A stretch of 64,000 bases of DNA from positions 49,647,501 through 49,711,500 of the forward strand of contig NC_073358.2 in the NCBI RefSeq assembly GCF_027580225.2, written 5' to 3'. Positions 1 to 9,496 of this stretch are shown here, piece by piece; within the stretch, counting starts at the first letter, position 1, and each line of letters starts with the position of its first letter. The notes beneath the pieces were generated by a model that saw only the letters and a program-made list of their open reading frames with translations, was not told the DNA's origin and searched no databases. The translations under genes and the position numbers were made by a program. The DNA is from Misgurnus anguillicaudatus (lineage: Eukaryota > Chordata > Actinopteri > Cypriniformes > Cobitidae).

Positions 1-775
1 CTAAATCCAAATTTAAATATTAAGTATTATAGTATTTCCAAACCAATATTAAATTGTTCGTCAAAACATGTGGGAACCATATACAGGATAATTTCAATTT
101 AGGCAAAAGCAAATGTGTAGATTTTATGATGCTTTGAACTAAGGCAGAGCTCTGGGTTGAGCAGAAATATTCCCTCTTTCATTTCATATCCCATAATCCA
201 ATTGTACATGACCATGCCAACATCTGTTTCCAGTGAATGTCCAAGAACATATCCCAGAATACACTCGTGTTTGTAGCAAGTTCTTGCGACCTCTTGTCAG
301 AGAGGGAATTTATAATGGGTAGTGTATTTTTTGTCACATTATATGCTAGTTTAAAGTCTATGGTGTAATGCTGTGATCGCTCAGAACAGAAGATCCATTG
401 TGAGGTTTAGGAGAGACCCTCAGCCATGAGGAATAGAGAGGTTCCAGAAGGGGAAGTTAATACTAGAAAAAGATGGATCAGCAATTTTTTCCACACAAAT
501 AAAAAAACAGTTTTTCTAAAGAGAAGCTTGTGGTCCTCAGAGCAGTTTATCATGTTCAAATGCAATGCATGAAGCCCTTAACATGATAATAAGATGCAAT
601 GACTGTGACTTTACAGAATTTTTTTTTATGTCAATTCAATTTGAAGCTTTAAGGGTACATCGGCTATGAAGACTTTAATCGTTTATATTTGCTTTAAACT
701 ACTAAAATCCATTGATAAAAATGCATCAAATATTTTTATTACTTTAAAAATCCCAACATGTAATACTTATTTTAA

Positions 776-1219
776 AGGGAACATTTCACAAGACTTTTTT
801 AAGATGTCAAATATATCTTTGGTGTCCCCAGAATAAATATGTGAACTTGTAATGTTTAAGCTCAAAATCTCATATAGATAATTTATAATAGCATGTTAAA
901 ATTGACACTTTGTAAGTGTGTGCAAAAATGTCCCATTTTTGGGGTTTGTCCTTTAAAATGCAAATGAGCTGATCTCTGTACTAAATTGCAGTGCCGTGGT
1001 TGGATAGTGCAGATTAAGGGGCGGTATTATCCTTTTGACATCACAAGGGGAGCCACAATTCAATGACCTATTTTTTCACATGCTTGCAAATAATGGTTTA
1101 CCAAAACTAAGATAATGGGTTGATCTTTTTCACATTTTCAAGGATGATAGAAGCACTGGGGACCCAATTATTGCACTTATGGAACATGGAAAAAGTCTGA
1201 TTTTCATGATATGTCCCCT
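776..1219. mobile_element. TTAA-flanked MITE, 'GGGACA' family, full length
   Basis: The element is bounded by TTAA at 772-775 and 1220-1223 and ends in inverted AAAGGG..ACAT / ATGTCCCCTTT termini. The interior (captions such as the GTGCCGTGGTTGGATAG block near 990) recurs at 54876-55234 in reverse and at 62598 onward. It has no coding capacity. TTAA target duplication is typical of piggyBac or Kolobok transposons; assignment to either is inference. Confidence 0.75.
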
Positions 1220-1544
1220 TTAAGTTGTGAAGGCACCCATTGTGTTTCACGCATAGTGCATTCTGGGTCGATGACGTGTAATGGTTGACCCAAATATTAC
1301 AGCAGTGGCGACCGGTGACCTCTGCGGCGCAAATTCTTAATATGTGTTTGGAGTGTCGTGCGTCAAAATATGTGTAAAAATAATTTATGATAAAGAGACG
1401 CTCAGTTTCACAAAATACTCGCAAGACACTAACTTAACACTAAACTCTGATTACACATTAGATTAAGCGAGTATCTGGCAAACGCTAGCGTCTCTTTTAT
1501 CATAAACCCCTTCAAAGCGTTTGCAGCGTGCACATATTTTGACA

Positions 1545-1640
1545 TTAAATTCAATTCAATTAAATTCAATTTTATTTATATAGCGCTTTTTTATAAGTGT
1601 TAATTGTTGCAAAGCAGCTTTACATGAGAAGATGTAGAGG
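1545..1640 (-). repeat. LINE/SINE-like 3' tail (TTTATATAGCGC motif)
   Basis: The stretch carries the TTTATTTATATAGCGC block followed by GCAAAGCAGCTTTACA, a tail shared by many fish LINE/SINE copies. Only this short tail is recognisable. Confidence 0.5.
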
Positions 1641-1809
1641 AGAACACAGAAAATCAATAGATAATATAAGAAGTAGAGATGACGCGTGATGCAAATGACG
1701 TGCCGGACGCACATTGGACTTAATAAATGTTTTGACCAGCTTTGCATCGTGTTCCCTCGAAAACGAAGTCAATGGCCACCAATGCATTACAGTTTACTAT
1801 AGTAAATAC

Positions 1810-2261
1810 TAGGGATGCACCGATAGGATTTTTTTTTGGGCCGATACCGATTTAAACAGACAACTTCTGGCCGATACCGATGTCGATACCAATATTAAGC
1901 ACTTGTATACAATACTATACAGTTGGTCTATTAGCTAGTTTATTTCTGCATCAAATTATTTTTAACATGGATTGGATCTAATTAACATTCAACTGACCAA
2001 CATAATAAGAGAGGCACAAATTAAGCTAAAACAAATATAATAAGACCGCATGACAACCTTCAAAGGTGGTTTTTGCTATTCAGCATTTATTTTATTAACA
2101 ACATTAACTCATTTTTTTACATATAATGGATTTCTTTATGCAGTTAATTAATAAACAATCGGTATCGGCCTTTCTCGTGCTATTGCCTATATGCCGGTGG
2201 TTTCAAATTCATCAAAAATCGGCCGATAAATATCGGCGGCTGATACATCGGTGCATCACTA
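1810..2261. mobile_element. non-autonomous hAT, copy 1 of the 'GATGCACCGATA' family
   Basis: Termini TAGGGATGCACCGATA and ATCGGTGCATCACTA are inverted repeats. The flanks carry an 8-bp duplication GTAAATAC at 1802-1809 and 2262-2269, the hAT hallmark. It is nearly identical over its length to 12473-12914. No transposase frame is present. Confidence 0.9.
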
Positions 2262-2379
2262 GTAAATACTATGTTATCTAGTACACTGTAGAAAGGGAAA
2301 AGTTGGATATGCTTACTTAAATTGGTAACACTTGAAATTTTACTTTAGTTTACCTTAGGGGAAGAATACCGAGCCCCTA

Positions 2380-2640
2380 AGGTGACATTGGAGAAAAAAA
2401 TCTAAAGTTTAGTTTCATGTGCTCACGTGAAACTTTCATGTGCTCACGCGTGAATCTATTGCGTGTGCACGTGAATCTATTGCGTGTGCACGTGAATCTA
2501 TTGCATGCGCACATGAAACGTTTGCTAAGGTGACATTGGAGAAAAAAAATCTAAAGCTTAGTTTCACGTGCGCACGTGATAGTTTCACGCGTGCATGCAA
2601 AAGTTTCACGTGCGCACGCAAAACTAAACTTTATTTAATT
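2380..2640. repeat. short tandem repeat rich in CACGTG/GCGCAC
   Basis: Two copies of a block starting CTAAGGTGACATTGGAG (2380 and 2525) flank three tandem units of about 20 bp (GTGAATCTATTGCGTGTGCAC-like, 2450-2510) and several AGTTTCACGTGCGCACG units. The stretch is open in two frames only because it is periodic; it is not taken as a gene. Confidence 0.65.
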
Positions 2641-3026
2641 TTTGCTCTATGTCCCCTTAGATGCTCCGTAGAAGAATTTAAGTTGAATAAACTTAATTTT
2701 TTAAGTTGAAGTAATATTTTTAATGACATGCAGGTGTCAAGACCATATGCATTTAAAATGCTCATCTTCTGTTTTATTTGTTTACCGCTTTTACCTCACT
2801 GCAGAATTTGATTGTAACCCTTTGACTCATGTATTGTGATGTAAACAAAATGGCGGCCTCTGAAAGAAAATATTTTTTCAAAGTTTATTAAAACTATGAC
2901 ATTTGTACTGTTTTTAATTTCACATGTATATAGCCAATCCCAGTGTTAATTTATATGCCATACATGTGTTTATAGCTGGGGTACTCTCCATTTATCTTTC
3001 TCTCTTTGTTTATATCTGATATTTAG

Positions 3027-3237
3027 GGATCGATTGCGCACAACCACTAATGTTTTGGGAGACTCTATTGGTGCTGGCATTGTGGAGCACCTGTCACGTC
3101 ACGAGTTGCGCTCTATGGACGCTGAGCTCGGAAACTCTGTGGTGGAGGAGAACGAGACCAAGAAATCCTACCAGCTAATATCTCAGGAGAGCGAATGCGG
3201 GAATGCCAAGATCCCTGACAGCGAGACCAAAATGTAG
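3027..3237 (+). CDS. slc1a3: excitatory amino acid transporter 1 (EAAT1/GLAST), terminal coding exon, partial gene
   Basis: This exon encodes the cytosolic C-terminal tail of a sodium-dependent glutamate/aspartate transporter that clears glutamate at glial plasma membranes. After the ATTTAG acceptor (3025-3026) one base completes a split codon. It then reads [20 protein letters not shown], a short linker, and ends in the tail DSETKM with TAG at 3235-3237. This matches the vertebrate EAAT1 C-terminus almost residue for residue. The transport core (re-entrant hairpins and the NMDGT motif) is encoded upstream, outside the window. The following NIPBL gene in the same orientation agrees with the vertebrate SLC1A3-NIPBL order. 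Which fish paralogue (a or b) this is cannot be told from one exon. Confidence 0.93.
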
Positions 3238-3600
3238 CCGCCTGTTTTTCTGAGGAGTTTTATTCATGGAAAACTGGAGTTTTGTACAAACATTAGTGAC
3301 TTAGCCAGACACTAGTGATGTCCGACATTCATCTCAAATCTCTTATACACACTTCAAAGACATACAGATGTGTCGAAAGTCCACTGTACAAGCCGATATG
3401 AATGTGTGCAGTGCTCAAGGGTCCTTTTTACTCTGTAGATTTAGTAAACTAATTTGACTGAATTTTTATTAGGAATATTATTCATTAATCTAGATGCAGG
3501 TTTGGTTTTATAGTTGTTTAATAGAAACTGAATACCATCATGGAAGAAATTTGTTTTGTAAAACTTCAACTTAAATTTGAATAAATAAAAATGTAATTCA
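3238..3600 (+). other. slc1a3: slc1a3 3' UTR with poly(A) signal
   Basis: Sequence after the stop codon. The first canonical AATAAA is at 3580-3585, with further AATAAA/ATAAAA matches near 3797 and 3925-3945, so alternative ends further downstream are possible. The 3' boundary is not determined. Confidence 0.6.
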
Positions 3601-4062
3601 TCATAATCTGCTCAGTAATGCGCAAAACAGAGTAATGCACAGTTTAAAGAAAATAGTAATAGAGGTACGTGTTATAATCCTGAAGTTGGTGATCATGAAA
3701 CACAAGACATGTGACAGGTCATTTTTGGAAGCTTTAGTTGGAAAGTGAAATAGTGGGTCCAAAAACACCAACACAGAACAATGTTTTCATGCAACACAAT
3801 AAAAGTGTCTTTTTTTGTATACCAGGTTCAAATCTGTGAAGTCATTCAGACAATGTATGAATTTATTTGAAAAGTTCATGATGTAATGGATATTATTCCA
3901 AGCCTTTATAGATGAATGTAGTTTGAATAAACAGAATAAAGGAATGTTTAAATACAGAAATCATTGTGGTCAAGTCTGCTCTCACTGCTTGTATTCATTT
4001 TAAGTGGTTAACATTTATTGGTTTTAGATGCAGTTGCATTGTAAATAATTTGCTGTAGTTAT

Positions 4063-4440
4063 GTGGCATTTTTACAGTAATTACTGTCAATTTAAATTTA
4101 TGGTATTTACTGGCAATAGTTTGTTCAAAGTTAAATGAACATTAAACATTAAAAAGCCTTTATCTTTACAGAAAACCTATAAAACAACAGCCTCATGGAA
4201 AGCATTCAGGGAACCAGAAATATTCATAAACCCTTTTCTGTTTTTTCCCAAATTTTGGTTCCAAGAATTATTTGCATGAGTGTGTTATTTTAGTTTTATT
4301 CTGTAAAGATAAAGACTTGATGGTGTTTGGTGTTCATTTGACTTTGAATAGGCTGTTGCCAGTAAATAACAACAATTTTAACGTAAATTACTGGCAAACA
4401 GCTGTAATACTGTAATTTCTACAGAATTTTTTAACAGTGT
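4063..4440. repeat. imperfect foldback element
   Basis: The left arm (about 4063-4175, containing ATTTACTGGCAATAG and CTTTATCTTTACAG) is the inverted copy of the right arm (about 4298-4440, containing CTGTAAAGATAAAG and TTGCCAGTAAATAA). Non-coding MITE-like hairpin; the ends are approximate. Confidence 0.65.
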
Positions 4441-4902
4441 GCCAAATAACACAAAGAAAACAACAAGTGTGATTTGTCCTGAGGAGGCAATAAGAAGTGC
4501 TATAATACAAAGTACCAGGATTGTTCAGAGGAGACGCATAACGTATTTAAATGTACACATTATGATAAAAACCACAATAATGCAATAAAGCACAAAAAAA
4601 AGATGTACACAGTAGCAACAAAATGATAAATGTGTAAAATTTACTATTTAATTAAAGTAGACTGAGCAAGTGACAATAAACACAAAAGTTTTGTGTTAAA
4701 CAAACTTCACTTTACCCTGAACCTTTGTGCTACGTCGCCATCTAGTGGTAAAAATCTGTAAGTACAGAGACAGCAGGATAGCACTGTGTGTGTTATAACC
4801 TTTCACCTCCTCTCTGCTAGTGTTTGAAGAACAGGCGACAAGAACAAAAATATTATGTAATGTTATAGTCTGTCATTTTCACGTGCTATAGGACAACTCA
4901 CA

Positions 4903-4972
4903 TTAAATGTATTTGCATTTGGCAGACGCTTCAATCTAACTTACAGTGTCTTACAAGGTAAGGTATACATTT
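4903..4972 (+). repeat. SINE/LINE-type 3' tail
   Basis: The motif GCATTTGGCAGACGCTT followed by AACTTACAGTG is a tail common to many cyprinid short retroelements. The head is not recognised here. Confidence 0.5.
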
Positions 4973-5584
4973 TTTTAAATCAGTGTTCCCTGTGGAAGTT
5001 TTTTTTCTGCCAATTTTAAATAAATAAATAAATAAACAATACAATTTTAATTCGCATTTAAATTAAAGCCAAATTTACTATTTCATTGTAGAAAGTTGTG
5101 CGCAAAAATATGCGCAAAAAATAAAATATGTATTTAATTTATTTAATTTTCAAGGTGATAATCCATCTTCCCAGTTGAAGTGGAAAAAAAGCAATTGATG
5201 TCGTGACATTTCATTTTCACTATAATCTCGTGGCAAGAACATTAAAATGATAAGGCAAATGTAAAAAAATATTTATTACATACATTATTATATACAATTT
5301 ATTAATACTTAAGCAACAATAGTGACTAATTAAAAAGTTCACTTTTCATTTTATATTTTCTTTTATTTCATGGTTTTCATTTTCAAAGTCAACTTGCATG
5401 CAAATTCTATGTTAATCATTGCATGAAGTTTACTTGCTCAAGTGTCTGGGGCAGTTTTGTCAACTTTATTGCTAGATTTAGTAAACCCTTTAACAATGTT
5501 TTTTTTTACTACAAAAAAGTGACAAATGACAAATCTAACAACTTTCTGAATAAACCTTAGCTTCATATCTTTACTAAAAAAAAA

Positions 5585-5660
5585 CGTCCATAGTTATCTG
5601 GGTTCAAACCCATTAACTTTTGCGCTGCTAAAACAATGCCCTACCACTGAGCTACAGACG
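5585..5660 (-). pseudogene. tRNA-Ala(AGC)-like pseudogene or SINE head
   Basis: On the minus strand an A box (TAGCTCAGTGG) and a B box (GGGTTTGAACCCA) are clear. The middle resembles an anticodon loop TTAGCAG (AGC, Ala). A 7-bp acceptor stem CGTCTGT/ATGGACG can be drawn only with wobbles. The anticodon stem is poor, and about five extra bases separate the T arm from the 3' acceptor strand. It is therefore not a functional tRNA; it may be the tRNA-derived head of a repeat. Confidence 0.55.
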
Positions 5661-5825
5661 GTTTCAGCAGTAACAACATAAACAAGCGGCTGTCGTGGTC
5701 CGCACGTAACTTCCGGTAAACTCCGCTAAGAATAAATAACAACAAAGTTCTTTAAACATATTTTATTTATATAACAAGCAAAAAAAACAACACATAAATT
5801 ACCTAGGAAACCAAAACATTTGTTA

Positions 5826-6115
5826 TTTTCGACGAGGCATTTGTTCAAGAGATCAGTTTAGCAACTAGTTAGACCATTAAAAAAAAACGAAACCGGGAAG
5901 TAAAGTTCGGATCCAGACATGTATCGCGTCAGCGCACGTGCGTCCGATGAAACCGTCTATAGAGTAGATGGTTTCATCGGATGAATGTGTGTTGTCGCGG
6001 TTACGCACCTGAACCAAAGTGAACTTCCTGTCTAAATTTGTTTTGGTCTGGCTAGTGGCTAAACTGATCTCCGAAACAAATACCTTCATAAAATGTTTGG
6101 TTTGCTAAAGACGAG
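5826..6115. repeat. imperfect foldback (MITE-like) with inner hairpin
   Basis: CAAGAGATCAGTTTAGC (about 5846) pairs with GGCTAAACTGATCTC (about 6057), and CCGATGAAACCGTCT (5945) pairs with AGATGGTTTCATCGG (5967). Together they make one long imperfect hairpin. No coding content. Confidence 0.6.
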
Positions 6116-6119
6116 GGGA

Positions 6120-7430
6120 AACAACGATATTGATCACAACTGTACAGAGAGGTTTGGCAAGGATTAAAGGACCTATAGTTAACATTGTATACATTCATTT
6201 TACACAGTAACGTTAGCTCAGTGTAATAGTTTATACAATTTGATATTATATATAACTATATAAAGAAAGTAATATTTTGTTTCCACTGTTATCAGAAATA
6301 AACTACTGTAAACGCACTTCTGTATTGATTATATGTGGAAATCTACCAGAAGTTGCGTTTTGTCCACAAAAGCTGTTTGTTTATGTTGTTGTTGCTGAAA
6401 GTGTATATAGGAGGATAACCAATTGAATAAAAATACTTTTTTGTATGCAAATTTTCCTCTTTTTAAATAACTTAATAACACAAACTAAATATAAATTAAT
6501 TGTATTGTTTGTATCCAATGAAATGTGACAACCCAACAGAATATTTATGTACTGTTGTGATGGACAAATATTAGTAAAAAATAAATTCTCTACTTTTTTG
6601 TTGTTATTACATTTCTTTGCTTCATTTCTTTCATTATACAATGACTTCTTTACTGTCATGTACTCTATATATTTAATTTTCTATAATTTATTTTTTCCAC
6701 ATTCCTATACTCTTTTTCCTTGTCTCTACTATGGTTTAAAAGTATTTTCTACAAAGCTGTTTAGCAACAATGCAAAACAAAAATGAAAAGCATGACAGAA
6801 ATCAATTAGAATTGAAAATCTGCCTGCAATAAATAAATTAATTGTTATTTGCCTACACTTATTTAGACAAAACTGGATATGTATATTGAAATAGAAGTAA
6901 AAAAAATCCCGATATGAAAAGTGTTTCATCATAAATCATTTGTGTTTTGAGTTCAGCTAACATTCCCCAACTAATGGAAAGCATCACATCTGTGTCTGAG
7001 GGAAAATATTCACGTATTTGCGTTTCCGGTCAATCAACAATTGTGCCAGCCTCGACAAACCAACAGTTGCGTGGCTGTTTGTTTGAAAACAAAGGCTTGA
7101 AACATTACGCAAATGTTTTAAATGGACAACATTTACCATCGTGGTTCAATAACAGCTGAATTTCTGTCCTGTCCACTTTGAAATACATATAAAATTTAAA
7201 GGGAAAAAGCTTGACCTCCCCCACCCCAGATGTAAAGATAGAGTTGGCTTGTTGTTAGCTGTCTCGGCTAATGAAACCCCGCTAGCCCGCGCTGATCTTT
7301 TTATAGCAGAGAGGGGGAGCCAGAGACTTACAGCAGACCGACAAACCAACCTCTCATCCCAACAACAGTCCCCTTATTTTTTCTTCTTTGAAGTTACCCC
7401 AAGATAAGGTAAATATATTATCACCTCACA
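6120..7430. other. AT-rich intergenic stretch, no gene recognised
   Basis: Several short open frames occur on both strands, but none resembles a known protein, none has exon-like codon use, and none is supported by splice context. The sequence becomes more GC-rich towards 7200-7430, approaching the promoter region. Confidence 0.5.
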
Positions 7431-7439
7431 ATTCCTCCT

Positions 7440-7830
7440 TAGGCCTCTATTCGCGCTCCCTTGCTTTATTTCGGCAGCTTTCCGTTTGTTTTTCCTCGAC
7501 GAAACGCCTCTGAGGTAGACGGACGTCGCAACGGCTCGGCTAGTGCTTCTCCTCCGGCGCGCGCCCGTGGCTGGAAGCGCGTGACCCGGCGTCGCTCTCA
7601 TGCGCACAGTCCGAGGCTTCTGGGAAACTCGCCTAGGCCTCGCGACACAAACACGGACGAGTGTTTTTGTGCGACCGTTGGAAAACGCAAACGGATTATT
7701 CGCAAATATACCGTGCGCGCTGAAATGACCGATAACGTATCGTTGTGCGACGTACAGTCGCGCTGAAGAACGAAGGAAAGTGAAAAAAATGTTTTTTTGT
7801 TCGCGAGGGGGGATAGAAGGATGTGCGTAG
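7440..7830 (+). promoter_or_regulatory. nipbl: CpG-rich promoter-like region, probable NIPBL promoter / first exon
   Basis: CpG dinucleotides are far denser here than in the flanks (for example GGCGCGCGCCCGTGG near 7557 and the CGACGAAACGCC run near 7498). It lies 1.6 kb upstream of the exon with the NIPBL start codon, in the right place for the promoter and a non-coding first exon. A good donor AAG|GTAAAT exists at 7407-7408 and others are possible further down, so the start site and first-exon limits are unresolved. The 101-codon open frame across the island is treated as chance. Confidence 0.55.
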
Positions 7831-9346
7831 CCGAGTTAGCTTTAGCCTTAGCGTATCGGTTGTTCTGACGAAATGACCGAACGATTCACCAACAGTTTAT
7901 CCCCAAACCAAATGGGTTATTTAAAAGACGACTAAGGAATACAACCGACCCGGATTTTGATAACAAATGAACCCCTCATATCAGATCATTGCTAACTAGC
8001 GAGCTGCTCCACGGAATCTATTAACTCGCTAGTTAGCTAGTGCTTTGCTAATAGACGAAACAGTGTAACGTCTGTCATCTCTCGTTAACCCACAAAAGGC
8101 TTGAATGTGAGTTATGCTAAATGTTTACAAACTGAAGTTCATACTTTTATGAATATACGTTAGCCACGAATTATGTCCGATAAACGTAATGAGTGACTAT
8201 AAAGCGTCAGCGTGACGCTTTGAGGATGAATGGTTTCACTCTCCAGTGATCGACTCCTGTTTTGTCAACACTGTGTTTTGGTCGTTTTGTGTCGCCATGC
8301 GTGTACAGATGTGAATCATCACTTGACTTGTGACTTGTCACTTTTTCCTGACTAGACTAGGTAGCGTTTAGGAGCCATTGTTTGTTTTAAATAGTAAAAA
8401 GCATAAATTTGCATTCCCAGTCTCATTTCCTTTGCAAGTCTTTTTCACCAAGTGGTTAGAAGTAGAAACTGACATTGCTTTTAGAGGATGTAATTCTTCC
8501 TTAGCTTTGTAGTTTTATTTTATATCGACTTATAATGAGCAGATTGGATTTTTCAGTGTCATCATATGCAATTGCTGCTTATGTTTTTATTTTAAGGCTG
8601 CATGCAAGCGATCAGAATGGATTTATGGTCAAATATTTGCCATTTTAAGGGCTCGGGGGATAACTGGTGTGAATGCAAGCCTCCCTCGTGCACGAGTTAC
8701 CTGTCATCTGCTCATTCGGTAGTTTACCTTCCGAATACTGTATCACATGCAAATGAGTCATGAATATTAATGTACTGTACGTAGCCCGGATGCGGAAGTA
8801 CATACTGGGACCAGTGTAACAGCTGCCTTCGTGAATTTACGAAAAGGCTTTCATTATTTTGTGTTAGATTTATTGCTGTTTCTTATTATTCCTAAATATG
8901 CATCTTAATATTTGTATTCAGAGTATTGTATATAAAATACTGTATTATTATGAGATACATTCAGCATTAAAGTTTAGTAGACTTTCAGTGTTTTTTTTTT
9001 TTTGCATCTGCTCTTTTGTGCTTGCCATGAGCTGTCCATCCCCAGCTGTCATTGGTCCCTTTAGGGAGACATGGTTTGGCCAGCATATCTAATCGAGGGG
9101 TGTGTCGGTGGACCATCCTCTGCCAGGCTTTAGGGGGTGTGTCCGTCAGGCTGTCTGCACTTTTGTAGATGTCATCTGTTTACCATAATGCTTCCCTGTG
9201 TGATAGTTGGTGTACACAGAAATCAATACAATGCATCTAAGTGGACTGATTCTCCCGAATGGCATTTATGCCAGGAAGTAGAGTGTATGTTTTGAAACAG
9301 GTTTTGTCAAAAAACCTCATGTAAACTTTCCTTTTTTTCTCCTTAG
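7831..9346 (+). other. nipbl: probable NIPBL intron between untranslated exon 1 and the start-codon exon
   Basis: No coding feature is recognised. A small hairpin (CTAACTAGCGAG / CTCGCTAGTTAG, 7991-8035) is present. The stretch ends in a polypyrimidine tract (CTTTTTTTCTCCTTAG, 9331-9346), which supports an acceptor at 9346. Confidence 0.45.
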
Positions 9347-9432
9347 GATTGAGTGAAATGTGAGGGATGGTCAGCATATAAATCTCTTTGAGGAACTCTG
9401 TGTGTGTAGAACTTCTCTGGCCGGCCGTCAGT
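9347..9432 (+). promoter_or_regulatory. nipbl: NIPBL 5' UTR part of the start-codon exon, with two tiny uORFs
   Basis: If the exon begins after the TTAG at 9345-9346, its leader contains an ATG-TGA start-stop at 9358-9363 and a four-codon ATG...TAA frame at 9367-9381, both upstream of the main start. The main ATG has A at -3. The exon start is inferred from the acceptor alone. Confidence 0.5.
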
Positions 9433-9496
9433 ATGAATGGGGACATGCCGCATGTGCCCATTACAACCCTTGCTGGGATTGCTGGTCTCACTGACT
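9433..9496 (+). CDS. nipbl: NIPBL coding exon 1 (start codon)
   Basis: Encodes residues 1-21, MNGDMPHVPITTLAGIAGLT then D, nearly identical to human NIPBL and part of the segment that threads into MAU2. The ATG has A at -3. Donor GTAAGT at 9497; ends in phase 1. Confidence 0.95.

Larger units (their letters stand above)
1..3026 (+). other. slc1a3: last intron of slc1a3 (partial, 3' part)
   Basis: No exon is seen upstream of the acceptor that ends at 3026, so this stretch is read as intron DNA of the transporter gene whose last exon follows. It holds a TTAA-type MITE (776-1219), a LINE/SINE-like 3' tail (about 1545-1640), a hAT (1810-2261) and a short tandem repeat (about 2380-2640). Positions 1-770 and 2650-3010 are AT-rich with nothing recognisable. 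That the upstream exons lie outside the window is inferred. Confidence 0.6.

Noticed and set aside
5585..5660. Functional tRNA-Ala gene
   Set aside because: The A and B boxes are good but the anticodon stem is poor and extra bases break the T-arm/acceptor continuity.
7461..7766. 101-codon open frame on the + strand across the CpG-rich region
   Set aside because: GC-rich promoter DNA is open by chance; the peptide is Arg/Ser/Pro-rich without recognised similarity, and an overlapping frame is open on the other strand.
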